Below, piece by piece: positions 9,800-18,979 of a DNA stretch of 64,000 nucleotides (the stretch's first letter is position 1; each line of letters begins with the position of its first letter). The notes beneath the pieces are model-generated. The model searched no databases. It saw only the letters and a program-made list of their open reading frames with translations, and was not told where the DNA came from. The position numbers were made by a program, and so were the translations under genes. Location: positions 310,001 through 374,000 of the forward strand of contig NZ_JIAV01000014.1 in assembly GCF_000620645.1 (NCBI RefSeq). Reading direction: 5' to 3'. The DNA is from Nocardioides sp. URHA0032. Its GTDB lineage: Bacteria; Actinomycetota; Actinomycetes; Propionibacteriales; Nocardioidaceae.

Positions 9800-9939
9800 T
9801 CGCCGCACGCCCGGTGCGGCAGGTGCTTGGCACCGCAGGCGGGGTTCGCGCACGTCACCAGGGTCGGCGCGACGGCCTTCCAGGCCGAACGACGGTGGCG
9901 CGTGTTGCTGCGCGACATCTTCCGCTTCGGGACAGCCAC
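9754..9939 (-). CDS. rpmF: 50S ribosomal protein L32
   Basis: Large-subunit protein of 61 residues starting [17 protein letters not shown]. It is the zinc-binding (C+) form: Cys30, Cys35, Cys45 and Cys48 in a CX4C-X9-CX2C arrangement. The GTG start at 9939 is preceded by GAGGAG about 8 nt upstream, which fixes the start well inside the longer open frame. It lies directly downstream of the DUF177 protein, the classic yceD-rpmF pairing, and is followed by rnc. Confidence 0.97.
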   Translation of the reverse strand: MAVPKRKMSRSNTRHRRSAWKAVAPTLVTCANPACGAKHLPHRACGECGQYGARADRRQVL

Positions 9940-9980
9940 TGTTTTCTCCTCTATCGAGACCGGGTCTCCGGTCCTGAACG

Positions 9981-10559
9981 TCAGTCTTGGTCCTGCTCGT
10001 CCTGCTTCAGGGCGGCCAGCCCTGCCCAACGGGGGTCCACCGGCTCCTCGTGCGAGTGGTCCGGGTCGTCCTTGAGCCGGGCCCCGCAGTCGGGGCACAG
10101 TCCGGGACAGTCGTCCTCGCACAAGGGCTGGAACGGTAGTGCGAGCACCACCGCGTCCCGCAGCAGGGTCTCGAGGTCGACCAGGTCTCCCTCGAGCATG
10201 CTGACCTCGTCGTCCTCCCCGGAGGAGTAGTCCTGGTCGTCGTACACGAACAGCTCCTGGAACCGGACCTCGATCTCGTCGTCGATCCGCTCCAGGCACC
10301 GCGCGCACTCACCGGCGAGCTCGGCCGAGGCCGAACCGGTGACCAGCACACCCTCCATGACCGCTTCCAGCCGCAGGTCGAGCTCGACCGGCGATCCTTC
10401 CGGGACATGGAGGACTTCGATGCCCAGATCTGCCGGTGCCGGAACCGTCCGCGTCACCTCGCGCTGGGACCCCGGGCGGCGGCCGAGCTCGCGGGTGTCG
10501 AGCACGAGCGGCGCTCTCGGGTCCAGGCTGCTCAGGTTTTCACTTCCGGATTCAGGCAC
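9981..10559 (-). CDS. DUF177/YceD family protein
   Basis: A 192-residue acidic protein of the YceD (DUF177) family, almost always encoded directly before rpmF. Members are linked to 23S rRNA accumulation and large-subunit assembly in other species. Visible features are the CARCLE motif near residue 95 and a second Cys pair CPDCG near 160, probably a metal site, plus a C-terminal [18 protein letters not shown] segment typical of the family. Likely co-transcribed with rpmF and rnc. Confidence 0.9.
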   Translation of the reverse strand: MPESGSENLSSLDPRAPLVLDTRELGRRPGSQREVTRTVPAPADLGIEVLHVPEGSPVELDLRLEAVMEGVLVTGSASAELAGECARCLERIDDEIEVRFQELFVYDDQDYSSGEDDEVSMLEGDLVDLETLLRDAVVLALPFQPLCEDDCPGLCPDCGARLKDDPDHSHEEPVDPRWAGLAALKQDEQDQD

Positions 10560-10610
10560 AAACAGATCAGCGAGAAGCGTACCGGTCGGCCGGGCGCGCG
10601 GCCAAATGCG

Positions 10611-11084
10611 TCAGGACAGCCGCTCGAGCAGCCGGGTGTGCACGCCGGGCGGAACGAGGGCGGAGACGTCTCCACCGAGCGAGGCGACCTCCTTCACCAG
10701 GCTGGACGAGACGTACCCCCACGAGGCGTTCGTGGTGAGGAACACGGTCTCGACGCCGGTCAGGTGGGCGTTCATCTGGGCCATCGGCAGCTCGTACTCG
10801 TAGTCGCTGCCGCCGCGCAGGCCCTTCACGATCGCCTGGGCGCCGATCTCGCGGCAGAAGTCGACGATCAGGCCGCTGAAGCCGCTGACCGTCACGTTCG
10901 GGAGGCCGGAGCACACCTCGCGCAGCATCTCGAGCCGCTCGTCGGGCTGGAACAGCCGGGACTTGGACGGGTTCGTCCCCGTCGCGACGACGAGCTCGTC
11001 GAAGATCACGGCCGCGCGCCGGATGATGTCGAGGTGCCCGTTGGTCACCGGGTCGAAGGATCCGGGGCACACCGCGCGGGTCAT
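10611..11084 (-). CDS. coaD: Phosphopantetheine adenylyltransferase
   Basis: Catalyses the fourth step of coenzyme A synthesis, joining ATP and 4'-phosphopantetheine to give dephospho-CoA. The 157-residue length is standard. CPGSFDPVTNGHLDII at the N-terminus contains the nucleotidyltransferase T/HxGH motif, and SSSLVKEVA near residue 135 is the conserved C-terminal segment. It begins 10 bp after rsmD, the common rsmD-coaD pairing. Confidence 0.97.
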   Translation of the reverse strand: MTRAVCPGSFDPVTNGHLDIIRRAAVIFDELVVATGTNPSKSRLFQPDERLEMLREVCSGLPNVTVSGFSGLIVDFCREIGAQAIVKGLRGGSDYEYELPMAQMNAHLTGVETVFLTTNASWGYVSSSLVKEVASLGGDVSALVPPGVHTRLLERLS

Positions 11085-11094
11085 GGCGTGGAGG

Positions 11095-11667
11095 CTATCG
11101 CTTCACGGAGTCGGACTCGGCGTACCACAGCGTCGTCTCGCCGTACCTCTTCGAGCGGGTGCCGGCGACGTGGGCCGGCCAGACCGGTTCCGGGCTCCGC
11201 GACGAGCGCTCGACGACCAGCATCGCGGCGGGCACCAGCCAGCCGCCGGCGGCCAGCCGGCCGAGGTCCTCCGCGACCGCGGCGTCGCCGAGCGGGTAGG
11301 GCGGGTCCATGAAGACCACGTCGTACGGCGCGGTCGGGGGCCGCGCCAGGGTGCTGCCGACGGGCGCGCACACGACGTCGGCCTTCGCGAACCCGAGCGT
11401 GCGGGCGTTGTCGGCGATCAGCGCGGCCGTGCGGCGGTCCGACTCGACCAACGTCACCACGCCCGCACCGCGCGACCAGGCTTCCAGGCCGATGGCGCCG
11501 GAGCCGGCGTACAGGTCGAGGAAGCGCAGGCCGTGCAGGGAACCGCACCACGACTCGATCGCCGAGAACAACGCCTCACGCACCCGGTCGCTGGTCGGAC
11601 GGGTGGCCGCGCCTCGAGGCGTGTTGATGCGACGGCCACCGGCCGCTCCCCCGATGATGCGGGTCAT
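11095..11667 (-). CDS. rsmD: 16S rRNA (guanine966-N2)-methyltransferase
   Basis: SAM-dependent methyltransferase acting on G966 of 16S rRNA. The ATG at 11667 gives 190 residues starting MTRIIGGAAGGRRI, the usual RsmD N-terminus. DLYAGSGAIGLEA near 50-62 is the SAM-binding loop and DPPYPL near 118 is the catalytic NPPY-type motif of amino-methyltransferases. A longer upstream frame exists but lacks family similarity. It is followed after 10 bp by coaD and preceded by recG. Confidence 0.95.
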   Translation of the reverse strand: MTRIIGGAAGGRRINTPRGAATRPTSDRVREALFSAIESWCGSLHGLRFLDLYAGSGAIGLEAWSRGAGVVTLVESDRRTAALIADNARTLGFAKADVVCAPVGSTLARPPTAPYDVVFMDPPYPLGDAAVAEDLGRLAAGGWLVPAAMLVVERSSRSPEPVWPAHVAGTRSKRYGETTLWYAESDSVKR

Positions 11668-11722
11668 GGCGTTCCGGCGTCCTCTGTCGGAACGGAGCCG
11701 AGCGAGCACGCGTCGGGCGGGA

Positions 11723-13963
11723 TCACGACTTCTCCATGAAGCCGGACTGGACCGACTCCTCGAGGCGGGCCACCTCGGCGGCCAGGTCGGGCGCCTGGCG
11801 GAGCCGGGGGTCGGCGTCGAGGAGGGCGTTCGCGGCCTCGCGGGCCTGCAGGATCGTCTTCTCGTCACGTAGCACCCGGAGATTCTGCAACCCCGAGCGG
11901 TATCCCGACTGCGACTTCCCGAGAACGTCGCCCTCGCGGCGCTGCTCGAGGTCCACGCGGCTGAGCTCGAAGCCGTCGGTCGTCGCGGCGACGGCGTCCA
12001 GCCGGTCGCGTGCGGGCGAGCCGGGCTCGGCGTGGGAGACCAGCAGGCACAGGCCGGGCAGGCCGCCGCGTCCGACCCGGCCGCGGAGCTGGTGCAGCTG
12101 GGAGACGCCGAACCGCTCGGCGTCGAGCAGCACCATCGCGGTCGCGTTGGCGACGTCGACGCCGACCTCGATCACGGTCGTGGAGACCAGCACGTCGATC
12201 TCGCCGGCGGCGAACGCGCGCATCACGCGGTCCTTCTCGTCCGGCGGCATCCGGCCGTGCAGCTTCTCGACCCGCAGGCCGGCCAGCGGTCCCTCGGCGA
12301 GCTGGACCGCGACCTCCTCGACGGCGGCCAGTCCGCCGGCGGGGCTGGCGGCGGGCATGACGTCGCCGTCCTCGTCGAGGTCGAGCTGGTCGCTCTCGCC
12401 CTGCTCCTGCTCGTCGCCGGTGATCCGCGGGCACACGACGTACGCCTGGTGGCCCTTGCCGACCTCCTCGCGCACCCGCTCCCACACCCGGCCGAACCAC
12501 GTGGGGCGCTCGGCCAGCGCCACGACGTTCGTCTGGATCGGTGCCCGGCCGGCCGGCAGCTCGGTGAGCGTCGAGGTCTCCAGGTCGCCGAAGACCGTCA
12601 TCGCGACGGTGCGCGGGATCGGGGTCGCCGTCATCACGAGCACGTGCGGCGGGGTGCCGGCCTTGTCGGTGAGCGCGGCGCGCTGCTCGACGCCGAACCG
12701 GTGCTGCTCGTCGACGACCACCAGGCCGAGGTCGGCGAAGATCACCTTCTCCTCGAGCAGCGCGTGGGTGCCGATCACGATGCCGGCCTCGCCGGTGGCG
12801 ATCCGCGACATCGGCCCGGTCCGCTGGGCCTTGGTCATCGAGCCGGTCAGCAGCTCGACGTTCGTGGCGTCGGCGGCGCCGCCGAGCATGCCCCCGGTGG
12901 CGAGGTCGCCGAGGAGCGCGGTGATCGAGCGGTGGTGCTGCTGGGCGAGCACCTCGGTGGGGGCGAGCAGTGCGGCCTGGCCCCCGGAGTCGACGACACG
13001 CAGCATCGCCCGGAGCGCGACCACGGTCTTGCCGGAGCCGACCTCGCCCTGGAGCAGGCGGTTCATCGGGTGCGGCTGCGCGAGGTCCTCCTCGAGCCGG
13101 GCCCCGATCTCGCGCTGGCCGTCGGTCAGCTCGAACGGCAGCCGCTCGTCGAAGGCGGCCAGCAGGCCGCCCTGGTCGCCGGTGCGTGCCCGAGCACCCT
13201 GCTCGCGCAGCACCCGGCGGCGCTTCGCGAGCACCAGCTGGGTGACCAGCGCCTCCTCGAACCGGAACCTCCGCTGCGCGCTGCTGATCTCGCCCTGGTC
13301 GTGCGGGTTGTGGACGCGCTCCAGCGCCGTGCGGACGTCGAGCAGGTCGTACTGCCGGCGTACTGCCTCCGGCACCACGTCGGGGACGTCCTCGAGGACC
13401 GTGAGCGCGAACGCGACCGCGCGCTGGAGGTCCCACGAGTCCACGCCCTTGGTCAGCGGGTAGATCGGGTAGAACTCGCCGATCGCGTCCAGCGAGAGCT
13501 GGGCCGCGTCCTCGTCCGGCGTCCCGAACAGCACGACCTGGGGGTGCGTGAGCTGCCACTCCCCCCGGAAGCTGCTGACCTTGCCGAGGAAGATGCCGCG
13601 CCGCCCCACCGGCATCCGCTGCTGCTGCTGCCAGCGGCCGACCTTCTCGTTCTTCGCGAACATCGAGATGCGGAACGACGGGCCGTCGGTGCGGACCGTG
13701 ACGTCCACGCGGTACGCCGGGCGGCCGGTGCGGCGGTCCTTGTAGGTGGCCAGGTTGCTGCTGGCGATCTGGCCGACGACGGTGAGCACGTCGCCTTCGT
13801 GCAGCTCGTCGATGCGGGTCAGCTCGCCGGTCTTGACGTACCGGCGAGGGAAGTGGTGCAGCAGGTCGCCGACCGTGCGCAGGCCGAGCTTCTCCTCGAT
13901 CGCCTCGCGCTTCTTCTTGTGGTCGCCGAGCACGGCGACCACCGGCGAGTCGAGATCGATCAC
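11723..13963 (-). CDS. recG: ATP-dependent DNA helicase RecG
   Basis: Branch-migrating superfamily 2 helicase that remodels stalled replication forks and Holliday junctions. At 746 residues it has the N-terminal wedge/OB domain, Walker A GEVGSGKTVVAL near 312, DEQH-type Walker B VVDEQHRFG near 417, and helicase C motifs including QLRGRVGRG near 635. An insertion rich in Asp/Glu/Gln (EQEQGESDQLDLDEDGD) lies near 520-540, an elaboration often seen in actinobacterial RecG. It sits upstream of rsmD and downstream of the DAK2-domain gene. Confidence 0.96.
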   Translation of the reverse strand: MIDLDSPVVAVLGDHKKKREAIEEKLGLRTVGDLLHHFPRRYVKTGELTRIDELHEGDVLTVVGQIASSNLATYKDRRTGRPAYRVDVTVRTDGPSFRISMFAKNEKVGRWQQQQRMPVGRRGIFLGKVSSFRGEWQLTHPQVVLFGTPDEDAAQLSLDAIGEFYPIYPLTKGVDSWDLQRAVAFALTVLEDVPDVVPEAVRRQYDLLDVRTALERVHNPHDQGEISSAQRRFRFEEALVTQLVLAKRRRVLREQGARARTGDQGGLLAAFDERLPFELTDGQREIGARLEEDLAQPHPMNRLLQGEVGSGKTVVALRAMLRVVDSGGQAALLAPTEVLAQQHHRSITALLGDLATGGMLGGAADATNVELLTGSMTKAQRTGPMSRIATGEAGIVIGTHALLEEKVIFADLGLVVVDEQHRFGVEQRAALTDKAGTPPHVLVMTATPIPRTVAMTVFGDLETSTLTELPAGRAPIQTNVVALAERPTWFGRVWERVREEVGKGHQAYVVCPRITGDEQEQGESDQLDLDEDGDVMPAASPAGGLAAVEEVAVQLAEGPLAGLRVEKLHGRMPPDEKDRVMRAFAAGEIDVLVSTTVIEVGVDVANATAMVLLDAERFGVSQLHQLRGRVGRGGLPGLCLLVSHAEPGSPARDRLDAVAATTDGFELSRVDLEQRREGDVLGKSQSGYRSGLQNLRVLRDEKTILQAREAANALLDADPRLRQAPDLAAEVARLEESVQSGFMEKS

Positions 13964-13984
13964 CCCGTCACTCCGTCCGTCCGC

Positions 13985-15640
13985 TCACTCGACCGACACC
14001 AGGAGCGGGTACCGCTCCTGGCCACCGTCGTACACCACGACGTCGACAACGGGGTGGTGCTCCTCGACGTACGCCGCACACCGGGTGGCCAGCGAGCCCT
14101 CCGCGTCGTCCGCGCCGGCGACGACCGTGACCAGCTCGCCACCGCCCGCCAGCAGGCGGTCGAGCACGCTGGTCGCGACGTCGTAGAGCTCCTGCCCGAC
14201 GACGACGAAGTCGCCCGACACCACCCCCAGCACGTCGCCGGGCTCGCACGGCCCGGCCATCGTCATCGCCTGCCGGGCGGCGACCGTCACCGCGCCCTGG
14301 CGGGCGTGCCGCGCGGTCGCGGTCATCTCGAGCACGTCCTGGTCGAACGCGCGCCCGGGCTCGTGCACGGCGACGGCGGCCAGGCCGGTGACCTGCGCGT
14401 GGGTCGGGATCACCGCGACCCGGATCGCGCCGCCGGAGTCGGCCTCCGCCGTCCGTGCCGCGATCTGCGCGACCCGCACCGTGTCCTGGTCGTTGGGCAG
14501 CACGATCACCTCCGCGGCGTTGCACGTGGTGATCGCCTCCAGGAGCTGCCCGGTGGACGGCCGTTGCCCGGGACCGCCGGTCACGACGACCGCACCGGCC
14601 TCCTCGAACAGCGCCGCGAGGCCGGGTCCGGCGGCGACCGCGACGACCCTGCGCCCGGTGCGGGTCGTGGTGCGGGGGCGCGCCTCGGCGACCTGCTCGG
14701 CGAAGTGGGTGACCCGGATCCGGTACGGCCGGCCGGCCGCGATGCCTGCCTCGACGGCTGCTCCGACGTCGTCGACGTGGACGTGGACGTTCCAGAGCCC
14801 CTCGCCGCCGACGACCACGAGGGAGTCGCCGAGGCCGGCGAGCGCCTCGCGGAGCGGGGGCACGGCGGAGTCCTCGGCGTCGAGGAGGTACATCACCTCG
14901 TAGGCGGGGCCTTCGGATGTGAGGTCTCCGCTCGGAGCGTGCGGGATCGGGATCTGATGGCTGCCGATGGGTGCCGTGACGGGCGTCGGACGGCGCCCGG
15001 TGAGGACGGTCTCCGCGGCGTCCAGGATCACGCAGACCCCGCGTCCCCCGGCGTCGACGACACCGGCGGCGCGGAGCGCGGGCAGCTGGTCCGGCGTCCG
15101 CGCCAGGGCCTCCCGGGCAGCTGCCGCAGCCCTGGTGAACACGTCCCGGGCGCGTGCGTCGGGCGCCTTCGCGGCCTCGGCTGCGGCCTCGGCCGCCGCG
15201 CGGCCGACCGTGAGCATGGTGCCCTCCACCGGGGTGCCGACCGCGGCGTAGCTGGCGTCGGAGGCGCGCCGGATCGCGTCGGCCATCACGTGGGCGTTCC
15301 GCTCCCCCGGATCCGCCTGCGCGATCCGCCGGCCGATCGCCCCGAGCATCTCGCTGAGGATCACGCCCGAGTTGCCCCGCGCCCCGAGGAGCGCACCGCG
15401 CGCGAACGCCGCCAGCGCCGTACCCGGGTCGGCGTCCGCGTCACCGCCCGCTGCGTCGCGGACGGCGTCCCGCGCGGCCGACATGGTCAGGTAGAGGTTC
15501 GTCCCCGTGTCGCCGTCCGGAACCGGGTAGACGTTCAGCGCGTCGATCTCCTCGCGCGCCGCGGCCAGCGCGTCCACCGCGATGTCGACGAACCGCAGCA
15601 CGACCGCGAGCGTGATGCGTCCGCTGCGGGGAGTTTCCAT
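13985..15640 (-). CDS. DAK2/DegV-domain protein, FakA-like
   Basis: A 551-residue protein related to FakA/YloV. The N-terminal DAK2 (dihydroxyacetone-kinase-like) domain shows NVYPVPDGDTGTNLYLTM near 38-55 and GARGNSGVILSEML near 85-98, the nucleotide-binding elements; a central fatty-acid-kinase linker and a C-terminal DegV-like half follow. In Firmicutes FakA phosphorylates fatty acids bound to FakB partners. Whether this actinobacterial protein does the same is inferred. It starts at ATG 15640 and is followed 21 bp later by recG, the usual order rpmB (divergent)-fakA-recG. Confidence 0.9.
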   Translation of the reverse strand: METPRSGRITLAVVLRFVDIAVDALAAAREEIDALNVYPVPDGDTGTNLYLTMSAARDAVRDAAGGDADADPGTALAAFARGALLGARGNSGVILSEMLGAIGRRIAQADPGERNAHVMADAIRRASDASYAAVGTPVEGTMLTVGRAAAEAAAEAAKAPDARARDVFTRAAAAAREALARTPDQLPALRAAGVVDAGGRGVCVILDAAETVLTGRRPTPVTAPIGSHQIPIPHAPSGDLTSEGPAYEVMYLLDAEDSAVPPLREALAGLGDSLVVVGGEGLWNVHVHVDDVGAAVEAGIAAGRPYRIRVTHFAEQVAEARPRTTTRTGRRVVAVAAGPGLAALFEEAGAVVVTGGPGQRPSTGQLLEAITTCNAAEVIVLPNDQDTVRVAQIAARTAEADSGGAIRVAVIPTHAQVTGLAAVAVHEPGRAFDQDVLEMTATARHARQGAVTVAARQAMTMAGPCEPGDVLGVVSGDFVVVGQELYDVATSVLDRLLAGGGELVTVVAGADDAEGSLATRCAAYVEEHHPVVDVVVYDGGQERYPLLVSVE

Positions 15641-15707
15641 CGTCGTCCTCGATCGGGGACACTGGCCGGGTGTTGATGAGTGCCACAGGCTAGTGGCTTC
15701 CGCTCGA

Positions 15708-15736
15708 TTTCAGGCGGGGCGGGCGCATCGGATACT
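15708..15736 (+). promoter_or_regulatory. Candidate rpmB promoter
   Basis: TTTCAG at 15708-15713 and GATACT at 15731-15736 are separated by 17 bp, a sigma-70-like layout with a good -10 and weak -35. It lies in the divergent gap between the DAK2 gene and rpmB and points toward rpmB. Confidence 0.45.
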
Positions 15737-15813
15737 CTTGTGCGGTTGCCCGCCCTCGGGCCCCACGATTTCAGCTCAGTTCCCACATCATCGATTCGTT
15801 TCAGGAGTACACG

Positions 15814-15999
15814 GTGGCTGCCGTCTGCGACATCTGCGCCAAGAAGCCCGGCTTCGGCAACAACCGCCCGTGGTCGCGCAAGATCACGAAGCGCCGCTTC
15901 GACCCCAACATCCAGCGCGTCCGGGCCACCGTCAACGGCACCCCGAAGCGTCTGAACGTGTGCACCGGCTGCCTCAAGGCCGGCAAGGTCACCCGCTGA
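15814..15999 (+). CDS. rpmB: 50S ribosomal protein L28
   Basis: Large-subunit protein of 61 residues, MAAVCDICAKKPGFGNN to AGKVTR. It is the zinc-ribbon form with CDIC near the N-terminus and CTGC near the C-terminus. The GTG start is preceded by AGGAG. It is divergent from the DAK2/recG cluster and followed by a clear intrinsic terminator, so it is probably monocistronic. Confidence 0.97.
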   Translation: MAAVCDICAKKPGFGNNRPWSRKITKRRFDPNIQRVRATVNGTPKRLNVCTGCLKAGKVTR

Positions 16000-16020
16000 C
16001 CCCACGCACTCTCCGCGGGG

Positions 16021-16052
16021 CCCCGACCTGGTGGTCGGGGTCTTCTGCATTT
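16021..16052 (+). terminator. Intrinsic terminator after rpmB
   Basis: Perfect 8-bp stem CCCCGACC/GGTCGGGG with TGGT loop at 16021-16040, followed by TCTTCTGCATTT. It begins 21 bp after the rpmB stop and also separates rpmB from the convergent thiL. Confidence 0.8.
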
Positions 16053-16069
16053 CGGGGTCCCGGCTCGGC

Positions 16070-17020
16070 TCAGAAGTGCGTCCAGCCCGTGGGCCCGTCG
16101 TACTCCGCACCGTCGACCGTGACTCCCGAGCCCTCCGCGACCGAGCCGACCACGGACCAGCCGTCGGGGACGGCGTCGAGGTCCTCGAACGTCGCGAGCA
16201 GGGCGTGGTCGTCTCCCCCGCCGAGGATGAACGAGATCGGCTCGGCCCCGGTGGCCGCGCCGACCGCCTCGAGCGGCTCCGGCACGTCGAAGGCCGCGGT
16301 GTGCACGTCGATCGCGACCCCGGAGCCCGACGCGAGGTGGCCGGCGTCGGCGAGCAGCCCGTCGGAGACGTCGATCATCGAGGTCGCGCCGGCCTCGGCG
16401 GCGATCGGGCCGGCGTCGTACGGCGGCTCGGGCCGGCGGTAGGCCTCGACCAGCACCCTCGGTGACCGGAAGCCGCGGCCGAGCACCGCAAGGCCGCCCG
16501 CGGCCCAGCCCTGCCGGCCGGTGATCGCCAGCACGTCGCCGGGCCGGGCGCCGGAGCGCAGCACCGGGGACCGGGTGCAGGCGCCGAGCACGGTCACCGC
16601 GATCACCACCTGGTCGGCGCGGGTCAGGTCGCCTCCGACGACCGAGGCGCCCACCAGGGCGCACTCCTCCGCGAACCCGCGCGCGAAGTCCAGCGCCCAC
16701 TGCGCAGGGAGGTCGGCCGGCGCAGCCAGGCCGATCGTCAGCGACGTGGCGCGGCCGCCCATCGCGTTGATGTCGGAGAGGTTCTGCGCCGCGGCGCGGT
16801 GCCCCACGTCGGCCGCGCTGGCCCAGTCGCGGCGGAAGTGCCGGCCCTCGACGACGAGGTCGGTGGACACAACGACGTGCCCGGTCCGCACCCGCAGCAC
16901 GGCCGCGTCGTCGCCCGGCCCGACGATCACCTGCTCGCCCTGCGGGAAGAGTCCGACGAGCTCGGCGATCAGTCCGAACTCGCCGACGTCGGCGAGCGTC
17001 GCATCTGGTGGGATCGGCAT
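16070..17020 (-). CDS. thiL: Thiamine-monophosphate kinase
   Basis: Phosphorylates thiamine monophosphate to the active cofactor thiamine diphosphate. The 316-residue protein belongs to the PurM/ThiL fold: GPGDDAAVLR near residue 35, SDINAMGG near 82, VVGGDLTRAD near 122, and DVSDGLLAD near 218. The usual GGEDYELL is GGGDDHALL here (near 268), a conservative variant. It is convergent with rpmB and divergent from the Lrp-type gene. Confidence 0.95.
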   Translation of the reverse strand: MPIPPDATLADVGEFGLIAELVGLFPQGEQVIVGPGDDAAVLRVRTGHVVVSTDLVVEGRHFRRDWASAADVGHRAAAQNLSDINAMGGRATSLTIGLAAPADLPAQWALDFARGFAEECALVGASVVGGDLTRADQVVIAVTVLGACTRSPVLRSGARPGDVLAITGRQGWAAGGLAVLGRGFRSPRVLVEAYRRPEPPYDAGPIAAEAGATSMIDVSDGLLADAGHLASGSGVAIDVHTAAFDVPEPLEAVGAATGAEPISFILGGGDDHALLATFEDLDAVPDGWSVVGSVAEGSGVTVDGAEYDGPTGWTHF

Positions 17021-17105
17021 GGCCCCATCCCACCAGATGACGGGGTCTGTACCTCACGGTAGGTTGGCGCACGACACAGCCGCTGATCGCACGAGGAGAC
17101 ACTCG

Positions 17106-17342
17106 ATGGTCGTCCAGGCGTACATCCTGATCCAGACCGATGTCGGCAAGGCCGCCGAGGTCGCTGCCGCCATCGCCCAGGTCAAGGGCGTGACCCTCGC
17201 CGAGGACGTCACCGGGCCCTACGACGTGATCGTCCGCGCCGAGGCCCGCAACGTCGACGAGCTCGGCAAGCTGGTGGTCTCGAAGGTGCAGAACCTCGAC
17301 GGCATCACCCGCACGCTGACCTGCCCGGTCGTGCACATCTAG
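17106..17342 (+). CDS. Lrp/AsnC ligand-binding domain miniprotein
   Basis: A 78-residue protein consisting only of the RAM (ligand-binding) domain of Lrp/AsnC regulators, without the DNA-binding half. It opens MVVQAYILIQTDVGKA and contains VTGPYDVIVRAEA near 40. Such stand-alone RAM proteins are common in actinobacteria; their ligand and partner are unknown to me. GAGGAG lies 9 nt before the ATG, and TAGGTT about 40 bp upstream may be the -10. The next gene starts immediately after its stop codon. Confidence 0.9.
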   Translation: MVVQAYILIQTDVGKAAEVAAAIAQVKGVTLAEDVTGPYDVIVRAEARNVDELGKLVVSKVQNLDGITRTLTCPVVHI

Positions 17343-17861
17343 GTGCGTCCCGCAGTACGCCGGCGGCGCCCCGTGTCCCTGCGGACACGGGGCGTCGTCG
17401 CGTGCGCCCTCGTCCTGCTCGCCACCGGCTGCGACGACAGCTCGCCGGAGATCGACGCTCCCGACCTGTCCGCCGCCGATGCGAGCGCGTGCCGCGACCT
17501 CGTGGCCGCGCTGCCGAAGACGCTGGCCGGCCACGACGAGGTCGACGTCACCGGCGACGCGGGGTACGGCGCCGCCTGGGGAGATCCGGCGATCGTCCTG
17601 ACCTGTGGCGTCGGCCGGCCCGACGGCTTCACCGACACCTCGACCTGCCTGCAGGTCGACAGCACGGGCTGGTTCGTGCCGGACATCGGCCGGGTCACCG
17701 ACGACCAGGCGCTCGACGTCACGACGACCGAGCTGAACTACCGGCCCCGGGTGCAGCTGCTCGTCCCGGGCGAGTACCGCCCCGACGGCTTCACGAACGC
17801 CGTCGGGGAGATCGGCGCGGTGATCGCGCAGACGCTCCGGCGTACCGGGCACTGCGTCTAG
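17343..17861 (+). CDS. DUF3515 family lipoprotein
   Basis: A 172-residue secreted protein. Arg-rich N-terminus, hydrophobic core and a lipobox-like LLATGC near residues 25-30 predict a lipoprotein. The mature part has paired Cys (CRDLV, LTCGVG, STCLQV, GHCV) and the DLSAADASACRDLVAALP segment typical of DUF3515. The GTG start directly abuts the TAG of the preceding gene, suggesting translational coupling. It ends overlapping the ddl stop by 4 bp on the opposite strand. Function unknown. Confidence 0.85.
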   Translation: MRPAVRRRRPVSLRTRGVVACALVLLATGCDDSSPEIDAPDLSAADASACRDLVAALPKTLAGHDEVDVTGDAGYGAAWGDPAIVLTCGVGRPDGFTDTSTCLQVDSTGWFVPDIGRVTDDQALDVTTTELNYRPRVQLLVPGEYRPDGFTNAVGEIGAVIAQTLRRTGHCV

Positions 17862-18979
17862 CGCAGGCCGGTGTCCCGCTGCAGCGCGAGCTTCACGAGC
17901 CGGTCGACGAGCGCCGGGTAGTCGACCCCGGAGGCCGCCCACATCCGCGGGTACATCGAGGTCGGCGTGAAGCCCGGCATCGTGTTGATCTCGTTGACGA
18001 CCACGCGGTCGCCCGGCAGCACGAAGAAGTCCACGCGCGCCAGGCCCTCGCCGCCGACCGCCTCGAACGCGCGCACCGACAGGTCGCGGATCTGCGCGGT
18101 CACGGCGTCCGGCAGCAGCGCCGGTACGTCGAGCTCGGTGTGCTCCTCGGGGAGGTACTTGGCCGCGAAGTCGTAGAACTCGTGGTCGCCGGAGATCCGG
18201 ATCTCGGCGGGCACGCTGGTCTCGGGCGTGCCGTCCAGGGCCTGGAGCACGCCGCACTCGACCTCGCGGGCCTCCTCGGCGTACGCCTCGAGGAGCACCT
18301 TCGGGTCGTAGCGCATCGCCTCCTCGAGGGCGGCGGCGAGCTCGGTGTCGTCGTGCACCTTGGAGATGCCGATGCTGGAGCCGCCGCGGGCGGGCTTCGC
18401 GAACAGCGGGTAGCCGAGCCCCGCGGCGCGCTCGCGGCAGCCGACCTGGTCCTGCTCCCACTGGCGGGCGGTGACGGTCGTGGACGGCAGCACCGGGAGC
18501 CCCGCGGCCGCGAGCACGACCTTCATGTACGCCTTGTCCATGCTGACCGCGGAGGCGAGCACGCCCGCGCCGACGTAGCGCACCCCGGCCATCTCGAACA
18601 TGCCCTGGATGGTGCCGTCCTCGCCCCACGGCCCGTGCAGGAGCGGGAAGACCACGTCCACCTCGCCGAGCGTGTGCGGCGGCCGGGACGGCTCCGTGAC
18701 GACGAGATCCGTGGACGTCGCCTCGGGGGCGAGCGCGATCGTCGCGCGGTCGCCGTCGACCTGCGGCAGCCGGTCCGGTCCGGTGATGCGCAGCCGCTCC
18801 GGGTCGCCGGACTCCAGCACCCAGCGGCCGTCGGTGGCGATGCCGATCGGCACCACGTCGTAGGTGTCCCGGTCGATCGCGGCGAGCACGCTGCCCGCCG
18901 TCACGCACGAGATCGCGTGCTCGCTGGACTTGCCACCGAAGACGACGGCGACGCGGGGCTTCCGGCTGGGCTCGTTCAT
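17858..18979 (-). CDS. ddl: D-alanine--D-alanine ligase
   Basis: ATP-grasp ligase making the D-Ala-D-Ala dipeptide for peptidoglycan precursors. The ATG at 18979 gives 373 residues: VAVVFGGKSSEHAISC at the N-terminus, LLHGPWGEDGTIQG near 115, the ATP-grasp core KPARGGSSIGISKV near 190, and EINTMPGFTPTSMYP near 335. The start is leaderless-like: a TAGGGT hexamer lies 7 nt before the ATG. A longer open frame upstream is antisense to the divergent PLP enzyme and is not used. Confidence 0.96.
   Translation of the reverse strand: MNEPSRKPRVAVVFGGKSSEHAISCVTAGSVLAAIDRDTYDVVPIGIATDGRWVLESGDPERLRITGPDRLPQVDGDRATIALAPEATSTDLVVTEPSRPPHTLGEVDVVFPLLHGPWGEDGTIQGMFEMAGVRYVGAGVLASAVSMDKAYMKVVLAAAGLPVLPSTTVTARQWEQDQVGCRERAAGLGYPLFAKPARGGSSIGISKVHDDTELAAALEEAMRYDPKVLLEAYAEEAREVECGVLQALDGTPETSVPAEIRISGDHEFYDFAAKYLPEEHTELDVPALLPDAVTAQIRDLSVRAFEAVGGEGLARVDFFVLPGDRVVVNEINTMPGFTPTSMYPRMWAASGVDYPALVDRLVKLALQRDTGLR

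Noticed and set aside
12032..15676. 1214-codon plus-strand ORF over recG and the DAK2 gene
   Set aside because: Antisense shadow of two clear genes on the minus strand.
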